Source of the DNA: Pseudonocardia oroxyli
GTDB lineage: Bacteria > Actinomycetota > Actinomycetes > Mycobacteriales > Pseudonocardiaceae
Length of the DNA: 64,000 bases
Assembly (NCBI RefSeq): GCF_900102195.1
Contig: NZ_FNBE01000004.1
Span: 1-64,000 of the forward strand
Reading direction: 5' to 3'
Shown: positions 35,011 to 44,590 of the stretch, piece after piece
Layout of the letters: the number at the start of each line of letters is the position of its first letter
Numbering within the stretch: position 1 is the stretch's first letter
The notes under the pieces: generated by a model
Database searches by the model: none
Seen by the model: the letters and a program-made list of their open reading frames with translations, nothing else
Told to the model about the DNA's origin: nothing
Position numbers and translations under genes: made by a program

Positions 35011-35157
35011 ATGAAGACGCGCCTGAACTGCCCGTGCGGCGAACAGATCCAGGGCACCGACGAGGACGACCTCGTCACGAAGACCCAGGCCCACCTGAAG
35101 GAGAACCACCCCGGCCACGAGTACAGCCGCGACGAGATCCTGTTCATCGCGTACTGA
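35011..35157 (+). CDS. DUF1059-family small protein
   Basis: A 48-residue protein. It begins MKTRLNCPCGEQIQGTDEDD, with a CPCG cysteine pair, and continues LVTKTQAHLKENHPGHEYSR. The CxCG then His-rich helix pattern fits DUF1059, a family of unknown function common in actinobacteria that might bind a metal. A near-perfect Shine-Dalgarno site supports it. It follows the SDR on the same strand. Confidence 0.8.
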   Translation: MKTRLNCPCGEQIQGTDEDDLVTKTQAHLKENHPGHEYSRDEILFIAY

Positions 35158-35162
35158 GCTCG

Positions 35163-36059
35163 CTAGAACACCTCGGGCAGCTCACTGGCCCGGCCGCGGA
35201 ACTGCGGCGGCCGCTTGTCCAGGAAGGCCGCCACGCCCTCCTTGCCGTCCGCGACGGAGGTGTGGAACATCGCCAGCGAGTCCACCCGGTGGGCCTCCAC
35301 CGGGTGGGGCGCGGCGCTGTTGCGCCACATCATCTGCCGCATCAGCGCGGTGGCGACCGGGGAGTGGTGGTCGACGAACCGGCGGGCGAGCCCGTAGGCG
35401 GTGTCCAGCAGCGCGTCCGCGGGGACGACGGAGCGGAGCAGGCCGCCGTCGAGCGCCTCCCGGGCGGAGAGGATGTCGGCGGTGTAGACCCACTCCAGGG
35501 CCCGGCTGATCCCGACGATCCGCGGCAGGAACCAGCTCGACGCCGCCTCCGGCACGATCCCCAGCCGCCCGAACACGAACCCGATCCGGGCGTTCTCACT
35601 CGCGATGCGGATGTCCATGGGCAGCGTCATCGTGGCGCCGATGCCCACGGCGGCGCCGTTGATCGCGCCGATCACGGGCTTGGTGCAGGCGTACACGGCC
35701 AGCGAGACCCGCCCGCCGGTGTCCCGCACCCCGGCGACGATCTCCGGGTCCTCGAAGCGGTCACGCAGGTCGGCGGGGGTGGGGTGGAGGGACTCGTCGA
35801 GGCCGAACACGTTGCTCCCCCGATGGTCGACTCCGCGAGCTCCGTCTCCGCCCGCGGACAGGTCCATCCCCGCGCAGAACGCCCGCCCGGCCCCGGTGAC
35901 GACGATCGCCGCCACGTCGTCGTCCGCGCTCGCCCGCTCGTAGGCCGCGATGAGCTCCTCGGCCATCGTGACGGTGAAGGAGTTCAGCGCCGCCGGGCGG
36001 TTCAGCGTGAGCGTCAGGATCCCGTCCTCGACGGCGTAGTCGAGCGTCTCGTAGGCCAT
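35163..36059 (-). CDS. enoyl-CoA hydratase/isomerase (crotonase) family protein
   Basis: A 298-residue crotonase. The oxyanion-hole segments are AGRAFCAGMDLSAGG and INGAAVGIGATMTLPMDIRI, and GFVFGRLGIVPEAASSWFLP carries the catalytic glutamate position. It would hydrate or isomerise a CoA thioester in fatty-acid or related degradation. A 15-residue insertion (GARGVDHRGSNVFGL) follows the first oxyanion loop, as in several actinobacterial paralogues. Confidence 0.9.
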   Translation of the reverse strand: MAYETLDYAVEDGILTLTLNRPAALNSFTVTMAEELIAAYERASADDDVAAIVVTGAGRAFCAGMDLSAGGDGARGVDHRGSNVFGLDESLHPTPADLRDRFEDPEIVAGVRDTGGRVSLAVYACTKPVIGAINGAAVGIGATMTLPMDIRIASENARIGFVFGRLGIVPEAASSWFLPRIVGISRALEWVYTADILSAREALDGGLLRSVVPADALLDTAYGLARRFVDHHSPVATALMRQMMWRNSAAPHPVEAHRVDSLAMFHTSVADGKEGVAAFLDKRPPQFRGRASELPEVF

Positions 36060-36111
36060 ACTGCGGGATCATGCCCGCACCACAGCGCGCCGAGGGCGCG
36101 ACCCCGCACAC

Positions 36112-36720
36112 ATGAGCCGGCCGTATCGCCCCGGCTGGCGCGGCTGGTCGGGCGGCGTCGCGCTCCTCGTCGGGGGCTACGCCGGCTACCGCGGCCTCGC
36201 CGGCCTCGGCACCGTCACGACGACGACGATCGTCGCCCTCGTCGGGATCGTCGTCGGCGCGGTGCTGGTCATGGCCGTGCTCGCCGACCCCGGCCCGATG
36301 CGCACCCCCGCACTGCACGCGGGCGTGGCCCTGGCCGCCTACTTCGTGACCCTCGCGCTCTGGCCCGCCGGGGGCTCGTCCGGCTTCCACCTGGCGGGGG
36401 CGATCGTCGCCGCCGTGCTGGCGGTCGGGTTGTTCGTGCGGCACCGCGAGGGCGTGCGCGGCGCCGAGGCCGTGGTGATGCTGCTGGTGGCGACCGGGCT
36501 GACGCTCGGCGCCGCGGTCGCGCTGCGCGCCCTCGCCGTCGGCGACACCGCGACCGGGGCCGGGCTCGTGGCCGCGGGGTGCCTCGGGACGCTCGGCTAC
36601 CTGGTCGCCTCGGCGGTGGTGGTGGAACCGCTCCCCGAGGACGCCCCCGCGATCCCCGCGCAGCGGGTCACGGACGGAGGAAGCGCTCGATCGTCGGAGC
36701 CAGCTCCGCCGGCTCGGTGA
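36112..36720 (+). CDS. hypothetical multi-spanning membrane protein
   Basis: A 202-residue protein with about six hydrophobic segments (for example IVALVGIVVGAVLVMAVLA and AGAIVAAVLAVGLFV) and a Pro/Ala-rich cytoplasmic tail. No family was recognised. The start ATG follows a divergent crotonase gene. Its 3' end overlaps the convergent hydrolase gene by 53 bp. Confidence 0.65.
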   Translation: MSRPYRPGWRGWSGGVALLVGGYAGYRGLAGLGTVTTTTIVALVGIVVGAVLVMAVLADPGPMRTPALHAGVALAAYFVTLALWPAGGSSGFHLAGAIVAAVLAVGLFVRHREGVRGAEAVVMLLVATGLTLGAAVALRALAVGDTATGAGLVAAGCLGTLGYLVASAVVVEPLPEDAPAIPAQRVTDGGSARSSEPAPPAR

Positions 36721-37450
36721 GCAGCGCGAGGTGCCCGCCGCGGTAGACGTGCAGCGTCGACCGCGGGATGCCCCGGTGCAGGATCCGGGCGTTGACCAGC
36801 GGGATGATCGGGTCGTCGTCGCCCGCGACCACGAGGGTGGGCGCGCCGATCATCCAGAGCGCGGGCAGCGTGGTCCAGCCCGCGCCCGCCAGCAGCTGGT
36901 AGAGGTAGCCCCGCTGGGACGGCCCGCCGTGCAGCAGCCGCGCGGCGCGCTCGGGGTGGGTCCGCATGGAGCCGCCGTAGATCTCCCCCGCGACCCGGGC
37001 CGCGTAGGCCGGATCGGAGTAGCGGCGGGGGGTGAGCATCTTCGACAGGACGTTCGGCCTGCCGGGAACCATGAGCGAGCCGGTGCCGGTGGCGACCAGG
37101 ACGAGCCTGCGGACGAGCGCGCGCTCGGACAGCGCGACCTGCTGCGCGAGCCCACCGCCCCAGGAGTAGCCCAGCACGTCGACCTGCCGGTGGCCCAGCT
37201 CCCGGACGAGCGCGCCGACGGTGCGGGCGAGCGCGGGCATCCGGTACGGCGCCGACGGCTGCGGCGACCCGCCGACGCCCGGGACGTCGAACCGGACGAC
37301 CTCCAGGTCCGCGGGCAGCGCCTCGACGAACGGGTCCAGCATCTCCAGGCTCGCACCGATGCCGTTGAGCAGCAGCAACGGCGGCCGCGTCCCGGTCCCG
37401 GGCCGCACGTCCACCCGCAGCGTCCGCCCACCGACGGTCAGGGTCTCCAC
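36668..37450 (-). CDS. alpha/beta hydrolase, PhaZ-like (intracellular PHA depolymerase type)
   Basis: A 260-residue alpha/beta hydrolase. LLLLNGIGASLEMLDPFVEA carries the NGIGA oxyanion motif typical of intracellular PHA depolymerases; Ser96 in DVLGYSWGGGLAQQ is the nucleophile, with Asp in VVAGDDDPIIP and His in YRGGHLALLTEP. No PHA synthase is nearby, so a depolymerase role is tentative. Confidence 0.8.
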   Translation of the reverse strand: METLTVGGRTLRVDVRPGTGTRPPLLLLNGIGASLEMLDPFVEALPADLEVVRFDVPGVGGSPQPSAPYRMPALARTVGALVRELGHRQVDVLGYSWGGGLAQQVALSERALVRRLVLVATGTGSLMVPGRPNVLSKMLTPRRYSDPAYAARVAGEIYGGSMRTHPERAARLLHGGPSQRGYLYQLLAGAGWTTLPALWMIGAPTLVVAGDDDPIIPLVNARILHRGIPRSTLHVYRGGHLALLTEPAELAPTIERFLRP

Positions 37451-37520
37451 GACGCCGATCCTGGCGCACGCGGCCGCGGACGTCCCCCGGAGATGACGCT
37501 CCCCACGCGGAGCGGGCCGG

Positions 37521-39494
<1,974 letters not shown>

Positions 39495-39518
39495 GGGGCC
39501 TCCCGGGGTCTCCCCTCC

Positions 39519-39544
39519 GTTGTACCCCTCGGTTGTACCCCTCA
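39519..39544. repeat. 13-bp tandem duplication between Clp and P450 genes
   Basis: GTTGTACCCCTC followed by G/A occurs twice in direct succession (39519-39531, 39532-39544), the second copy ending at the P450 stop. No role is evident. Confidence 0.6.
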
Positions 39545-40729
39545 GACGGTCACCGGAAGCGTGCTGACGCCGTGGACCAGCACGCTGCGCCGGTACGCCA
39601 GCTCCGCCGGGTCGACGGCGAGGGCCAGGTCGGGCTTGCGCGCGAACAGGGTCTGCAGCCCCACCTGCCCCTCGATCCGGGCGAGCGGCGCGCCGAGGCA
39701 GTGGTGCAGCCCGTACCCGAAGGCGACGTGCCCGCGGTCGGCCCGGGTGACGTCCAGGCCGCTCCCGAACCGCTCCGGGTCCCGGTTGGCGGCGCTGAGC
39801 CCGAGCATCACGACGGCGCCGGCCGGGATGGTGGTCCCCGCGATCTCGACGTCCTCGGCCGCGAAGCGGACCGGGGTGTTGGTGACCGGCGGGTCCCAGC
39901 GCAGCAGCTCCTCGACCGCCCCGGGCCACAGCTCCGGCCGCGCCGCGAGCAGCGCCCGCTGCTCGGGGTGGGTGAGCAGGGCGATGACGCCGTTGCCGAT
40001 CAGGCTCGTGGTCGTCTCGTGGCCCGCGATGAGCAGCAGCATGCCCATGGCGACGAGCTCCTCCTGGGAGAGCCGGTCGCCGTCGTCGACCTCCTGGGTC
40101 AGGGCGGAGAGCAGGGCGTCGTCCGGCTCGGCGCGCTTACGCTCGACGAGCTCGTTCAGGTAGCCGCTCAGCTTCTGCATCGCGGCCATCGAGTCCTCCT
40201 GAGACGACTCGTCGATCAGGGTCGAGGACCAGGCCCCGAAGTCCTCGCGGTCGCCGGCCGGGACGCCGAGCAGCTCGCAGATCACCTGCACCGGGAGCAC
40301 GAAGGCGTACTCCCGCATCAGGTCGACGGTGCCGGACAGCCCGGCGACGAGGTCCGCCGCGATCTGCTCGACCCGCGGGCGCAGCTCCTCCATCCGGCGC
40401 ACCGTGAACGAGCGGCTGACCAGCTTGCGCAGCCGGGTGTGGTCCGGCGGGTCCATCAGCAGCATCATCGGGGTCGGTGCGGCCGGGAACGCGGCCCGCT
40501 GGTCCTCGGGCAGGGTGTAGCGCCAGTCCTTGCTCAGCCGCGCGTCGACGAAGGCCGCGCGCACGTCGGCGTACCGGGTGACCAGCCACATCGGGCCGTC
40601 CGGCAGGTCGAGCCTGCGGACGGGCTCGTCGGCCTGGAGCTCGGCCAGCGCGGGGAACGGATCGGCCCAGAACGGACCGTCGAACAGCGGGCGTCCGGAG
40701 GCGGTGGTGGGGGCCGTGGTGGGAGCCAT
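39542..40729 (-). CDS. cytochrome P450
   Basis: A 395-residue soluble bacterial P450. LIAGHETTTSLIGNG is the I-helix, VEELLRWDPPV the ExxR, and FGYGLHHCLGAPLAR the haem loop with Cys344. MDPPDHTRLRKLVSRSFT is typical of the CYP105/107 group. Ferredoxin and reductase genes are not adjacent. TAGGCT lies six bases upstream of the ATG, a leaderless promoter within the end of the next gene. Confidence 0.93.
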   Translation of the reverse strand: MAPTTAPTTASGRPLFDGPFWADPFPALAELQADEPVRRLDLPDGPMWLVTRYADVRAAFVDARLSKDWRYTLPEDQRAAFPAAPTPMMLLMDPPDHTRLRKLVSRSFTVRRMEELRPRVEQIAADLVAGLSGTVDLMREYAFVLPVQVICELLGVPAGDREDFGAWSSTLIDESSQEDSMAAMQKLSGYLNELVERKRAEPDDALLSALTQEVDDGDRLSQEELVAMGMLLLIAGHETTTSLIGNGVIALLTHPEQRALLAARPELWPGAVEELLRWDPPVTNTPVRFAAEDVEIAGTTIPAGAVVMLGLSAANRDPERFGSGLDVTRADRGHVAFGYGLHHCLGAPLARIEGQVGLQTLFARKPDLALAVDPAELAYRRSVLVHGVSTLPVTV

Positions 40730-40735
40730 GGGACC

Positions 40736-40741
40736 AGCCTA
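40736..40741 (-). promoter_or_regulatory. -10-like TAGGCT of the P450 gene
   Basis: On the minus strand TAGGCT stands six bases before the P450 ATG (40729) and overlaps the stop region of the upstream oxidoreductase gene. Confidence 0.45.
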
Positions 40742-41842
40742 AGTCAGCAAGCGCTTACAGGAGACCCGGGCAGGGGTCACGTCGATGTCCGCCGGGACCG
40801 GGCCGCCGGTCACGACCGCGGCGCCGAGGGCGGCCAGCGCCGGTGCGGACTCGATCCCGGAGCCCCCGTGGCCCGCGAAGAAGTGGAACCCGGGGTGCTC
40901 CGGCCTGCTCCCGACGACGGGGTCGCGGTCCGGCGCGAACGTCCGCAGCCCCGCCCAGGCCGTCCGGACCGAGCGCAGGCCCAGGCGCAGGGCCTCCTCG
41001 ACGCGCTCCAGGGCGAGCGCGACGTCCAGCTCGTCGGGCCGCGGGTCGCCGGGCTCGACGGGCGTCTCGTCGCTCGGGGACAGCAGCAGCGCGTCGCCCT
41101 CGGGCTTGGCGTAGAAGCGCTCGGCGGCGTCGATGAGCATCGGCATGCCCGCCGGGACGGCGCAGGGCGAGATCGCGATGGTGCGGCGGTAGGGCTGCAA
41201 CCCGGCCCCGGGGACGCCGGCGAGCGCGGCGAGCCGGTCGGTCCAGGCCCCGGCCGCGGCGACGACGTCCGGCGCGGTCCAGGCGTCCTGCGCGGTCTCG
41301 ACGCGCCAGCCCCCGCCGGTCCGCGCGATCCCCCGCACGCGCGCGCCCTGCACCACCCGGCCGCCGCGGCGCCGCAGGCCGCGGACGTACGCGCCGTGCA
41401 GGCCGATCGCGTCGGCGTCCGCCGCCTCGACCGCCGCGCCCGCGCGCGAGCCGCGCAGGCCGGGGCAGGCGGCGTCGGTCTCGGCGCCGGTCAGCGGGCG
41501 GGGGCCGTCCGGCTCGGCGGACCACTCCCGCTGCAGCGCAGCGAGCTCGCGCTCGCCGTCCGCGTCCAGGGCGGTGAACACCACGGTCAGCGGGCGCAGG
41601 AAGGGCGGCGCGTCCAGCTCCTGGGCCAGCGCCGGGAACCGGGCCGCGCTCGCCCTGATCAACGCGCGGAAGGTCGCGGTGCCGTGGCCGGGGATGTAGG
41701 TCGCGGCCGAGCGGCCGGTCGAGTGCATCGCCAGCGAGGGCTCGGCCTCCAGCAGGAGCACCGCCCGGTCCGCGGCGAGCTCGTAGGCCACGGAGGCGCC
41801 CGCGATGCCGCCGCCGATCACGATCACGTCGGGGTTCTGCAC
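40739..41842 (-). CDS. FAD-dependent amino-acid/amine oxidoreductase (DAO family)
   Basis: A 367-residue DAO-fold flavoprotein. It starts VQNPDVIVIGGGIAGASVAY, the dinucleotide motif, and has STGRSAATYIPGHG, PDVVAAAGAWTDRL and FHFFAGHGGSGIESAPAL near the C-terminus. It would oxidise glycine, a D-amino acid or sarcosine-like amines. The frame is open upstream through the palindromic repeat, but homology begins at the GTG of 41842 (or 41851). Confidence 0.87.
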   Translation of the reverse strand: MQNPDVIVIGGGIAGASVAYELAADRAVLLLEAEPSLAMHSTGRSAATYIPGHGTATFRALIRASAARFPALAQELDAPPFLRPLTVVFTALDADGERELAALQREWSAEPDGPRPLTGAETDAACPGLRGSRAGAAVEAADADAIGLHGAYVRGLRRRGGRVVQGARVRGIARTGGGWRVETAQDAWTAPDVVAAAGAWTDRLAALAGVPGAGLQPYRRTIAISPCAVPAGMPMLIDAAERFYAKPEGDALLLSPSDETPVEPGDPRPDELDVALALERVEEALRLGLRSVRTAWAGLRTFAPDRDPVVGSRPEHPGFHFFAGHGGSGIESAPALAALGAAVVTGGPVPADIDVTPARVSCKRLLT

Positions 41843-41920
41843 TCCGCCCACGGTAATTCGGTGGTGGCCCCGCGGGGTGTCCGTACCGTCCCGTCGCAGC
41901 GGCTGAGTCGCGGGTTCCCC

Positions 41921-41982
41921 GCATTGTGGAGCCACGACTGTCGTTGTCGGGATCCGATGCAGCAGTGGTGGCTCCACAATGC
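41921..41982. repeat. 62-bp palindromic element, intergenic copy
   Basis: The left arm begins GCATTGTGGAGCCACGACTG and the right arm ends GTGGTGGCTCCACAATGC, with 24-bp arms, four mismatches and a 14-bp loop. It has the same length and layout as the copy inside the decarboxylase gene at 30971. It lies between the divergent DAO and phosphopantetheinyl transferase genes. Confidence 0.85.
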
Positions 41983-41993
41983 CCAGTGCCCCG

Positions 41994-41999
41994 TAGGCT
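41994..41999 (+). promoter_or_regulatory. -10-like TAGGCT of the phosphopantetheinyl transferase gene
   Basis: TAGGCT lies six bases before the GTG at 42006, another leaderless arrangement, just after the palindromic repeat. Confidence 0.5.
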
Positions 42000-42005
42000 T
42001 CTCTC

Positions 42006-42650
42006 GTGGTCGATGTGTGGTGGGGCTCGCCTGTGCTGCACGTGCCTCGGCTGGTCGCGCTGCTCGACGCCCATGAGCGCGCGCGGCTCGAGCGCTTCCG
42101 CAGGCCCGCGGACGCGGCGCGCTACCTCGGGGCGCACGCGCTGGCCCGGATCGTCCTCGCCGAGCGGCTGGGGGCCGATCCCGCCGCGCTCGAGATCGAC
42201 CGGACCTGCCGGTGCGGGAAGCCGCACGGCAAACCGACGGTGCCGGGCGTCGAGTTCTCGATGACGCACTCGGGCGACCGGGTGGGCGTCGCGCTGAGCG
42301 AGGTCGGGCCGATCGGGCTGGACGTCGAGGAGCTGCGAGACCTCGCGGACGTCGACGCCCTCGCCGGGCACGCCCTGTCCCCCGCCGAACCCCGCCCGCC
42401 GTCCGCCGCCGCGTTCCTGCAGGTGTGGACGCGCAAGGAGGCCCTGCTCAAGGCCACCGGGGACGGCCTGTCGAGCCCGATGAACACGATCACGCTGGCG
42501 GGCCCGCGGGTGGTGAGCTGGGCGGACGGCCCGCAGGCCTGGCTGGTGGACCTGGAGGCGGGCCCGGCCCACCCGGCCGCCGTCGCCGGTCTGGGGGCCG
42601 AGGCGCCGCCCGTCCGGCAGCACGACGGAGACGCCCTCCTCCAGCCCTGA
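42006..42650 (+). CDS. 4'-phosphopantetheinyl transferase (Sfp-like)
   Basis: A 214-residue enzyme that attaches the CoA phosphopantetheine arm to carrier proteins. The magnesium motif is GPIGLDVEEL (Asp106, Glu108) and the CoA/catalytic motif is VWTRKEALLKATGDGL (about 140-155). CRCGKPHGKP is the usual P-region. The C-terminal 40 residues are divergent. No PKS/NRPS is in the window, so the substrate carrier is encoded elsewhere. Confidence 0.92.
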   Translation: MVDVWWGSPVLHVPRLVALLDAHERARLERFRRPADAARYLGAHALARIVLAERLGADPAALEIDRTCRCGKPHGKPTVPGVEFSMTHSGDRVGVALSEVGPIGLDVEELRDLADVDALAGHALSPAEPRPPSAAAFLQVWTRKEALLKATGDGLSSPMNTITLAGPRVVSWADGPQAWLVDLEAGPAHPAAVAGLGAEAPPVRQHDGDALLQP

Positions 42651-42656
42651 GCCGCG

Positions 42657-43997
42657 TCAGTCGACCGGGCGCCAGGGGCGTGGGGGCAGGGTCGGCAGGC
42701 CGGTCGGCGAGCACTGGCCGCCCCGCTCCCCCGCGAGGCGGAAGACCAGCCAGCCCACGATCGCGGCGAGGATCGAGCCGGTCAGGATGCCGATCTTCGC
42801 CTCGCTGACCAGCAGCTCGTCGTCGAGGGCGAGCTCGGTCACGAACAGCGCGACGGTGAACCCGATCCCGGACAGCGCCGCGCCGCCGAAGAGCTGCCCC
42901 CAGCGCAGGGTGTCCGGGACCCGGCCGATCCCGGTCCGCAGCGCGACCCAGGTGCCGAGCGCCACGCCGATCGGCTTGCCGAGCACCAGACCCGCGACGA
43001 TCCCCCAGGTCAGCGGCGAGGTGAACGCGGCCTGGAGGGTCTCCCCGGAGAGCACGACGCCGGCGTTGGCCAGCACGAACAGCGGCACGATCACGTAGCT
43101 CGACCACGGCTGGATGCGCAGCTGCAGCCGCTCGTTCGGCGACACCGCCTCGACGACGGCGGCCTGCGCGGCCAGCGCCCGCTGCGGCGTCGGGTCGAGC
43201 AGAAAGGTCTTGCCCACGTTCAGCGCGCGCTTCATGTCCTGGCGGCGCGGGGTGTAGGCGTTGACCACCAGGCCCAGCGCCACGCCGACGACGCTCGGGT
43301 GCACGCCGGACGCGAGCACCGCCACCCACATGACGATGCCGATCGCGGCGTAGAAGGGCGTCCGCCAGAAGTTCACGTACCGCAGCCCGAGCAGCGCCAG
43401 GAACAGCACGACGGCGAGCAGCAGGGCCAGGACGTCGACGTCCTCGGTGTAGAAGATCGCGATGGCGATCACGGCGCCGATGTCGTCGACGATCGCCAGC
43501 GCGAGCAGGAACACCCGCAGCTGGTCCGGGCAGCGCGGGCCGACCAGCGCCAGCACGCCGAGCAGCACCGCCGTGTCCGTGGAGATCGCGATCCCCCAGG
43601 CGTTCGCCGCCTCGCCGCCCGCGTTGAACGCCAGGAAGACCAGCGCGGGCACCACCAGCCCGCCGACCGCCGCGGCCGCGGGCGCGGCGATGGCGCGGAA
43701 GCCGCGCAGCTCGCCGAGGGTCATCTCGCGGGAGATCTCCAGCCCGACGCTGAAGAAGAACAGCACCATCAGGCCGTCGTTGACCCAGTGCCGCAGGTCC
43801 ATGTCGATCGCGGCGCCGCCGAAGTCGATCGTGAGCGGGGTGTGCCAGAAGGTCTCGTAGCCGAGCGGCAGGTTCGCCCACAGCAGGGCGACGACGGCCG
43901 CCCCGATCAGCAGGAACGCCGAACCGGACTCGGTGCGCAGGAACTGCCGCGCAGCCCGGGAGAGCTCGCCGCGCTCGGATAGGGTCGTCACCGCCAC
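42657..43997 (-). CDS. nhaA: Na+/H+ antiporter NhaA
   Basis: A 446-residue antiporter with about 12 helices. The ion-binding aspartate pair is in LLALAIVDDIGAVIAIAIFY; WGIAISTDTAVLLGVLALVG and GLMVLFFFSVGLEISREMT are family hallmarks. The GTG at 43997 has AGGAT upstream; an ATG at 44024 adds nine residues but nearly abuts the divergent gene. It is divergent from a DsbA-like gene. Confidence 0.93.
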   Translation of the reverse strand: MAVTTLSERGELSRAARQFLRTESGSAFLLIGAAVVALLWANLPLGYETFWHTPLTIDFGGAAIDMDLRHWVNDGLMVLFFFSVGLEISREMTLGELRGFRAIAAPAAAAVGGLVVPALVFLAFNAGGEAANAWGIAISTDTAVLLGVLALVGPRCPDQLRVFLLALAIVDDIGAVIAIAIFYTEDVDVLALLLAVVLFLALLGLRYVNFWRTPFYAAIGIVMWVAVLASGVHPSVVGVALGLVVNAYTPRRQDMKRALNVGKTFLLDPTPQRALAAQAAVVEAVSPNERLQLRIQPWSSYVIVPLFVLANAGVVLSGETLQAAFTSPLTWGIVAGLVLGKPIGVALGTWVALRTGIGRVPDTLRWGQLFGGAALSGIGFTVALFVTELALDDELLVSEAKIGILTGSILAAIVGWLVFRLAGERGGQCSPTGLPTLPPRPWRPVD

Positions 43998-44025
43998 CGG
44001 ATCATCCTGCCGTAAGGGACTCATC

Positions 44026-44550
44026 GTGCTCGACCCGCCACTCGGCCCGTACGACCACGTCCAGGGTCACACGGACGCGCCCCTCACGCTCCTGAAGTAC
44101 GGGGACTTCGAGTGCCCGTACTGCCGGGACGCCGCGCCCGTGATCGAGGAGGTGCGCGCGGAGCTCGGCGACCGGCTGCGTTTCGCGTTCCGGCACTTCC
44201 CGCTCGCCGAGCTGCACCCGCACGCCCTGGCCGCGGCCACGGCGTCGGAGATGGCCGCGCTGGAGGGCCGGTTCTGGCCGATGCACGCGAGCCTCTACGC
44301 GCCCGGCCCGCCGCGGCTCACCCAGGCGGACCTGCGCGAGCACGCGGTCCGGGCCGGGGTGGACCCGGACTCGGTCGTGTGGCCGCGCACCCGCGCCGTC
44401 GAGGACCGGGTGGAGGCGGACTTCAACTCCGGGGTCCGCAGCGGCGTCCGGGGCACGCCGACGCTGTTCGTCAACGGCGAGGTGTACCGGGGCCCGGTCA
44501 CGGTCGACCTCCTCCTCGACGCGCTCACCTCGACCACCGCGGCCCAGTGA
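44026..44550 (+). CDS. DsbA-family thioredoxin-fold protein
   Basis: A 174-residue thiol-disulfide protein. The active site is Cys30-Pro-Tyr-Cys33 in YGDFECPYCRDA, and SGVRGTPTLFVNGEVYRG carries the cis-proline. It has no signal peptide or membrane anchor, so it should be cytoplasmic. AAGGGA lies before the GTG start. It is divergent from nhaA; some actinobacterial NhaA proteins carry a fused thioredoxin-like domain. Confidence 0.87.
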   Translation: MLDPPLGPYDHVQGHTDAPLTLLKYGDFECPYCRDAAPVIEEVRAELGDRLRFAFRHFPLAELHPHALAAATASEMAALEGRFWPMHASLYAPGPPRLTQADLREHAVRAGVDPDSVVWPRTRAVEDRVEADFNSGVRSGVRGTPTLFVNGEVYRGPVTVDLLLDALTSTTAAQ

Positions 44551-44578
44551 TCCCGGCGGTTCTGTCGGGGGTCGTGGG

Positions 44579-44584
44579 CACAAT
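44579..44584 (+). promoter_or_regulatory. -10-like CACAAT of the polymerase IV gene
   Basis: CACAAT lies six bases before the GTG at 44591. No SOS (LexA) box was recognised around it. Confidence 0.4.
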
Positions 44585-44590
44585 GGGGGC

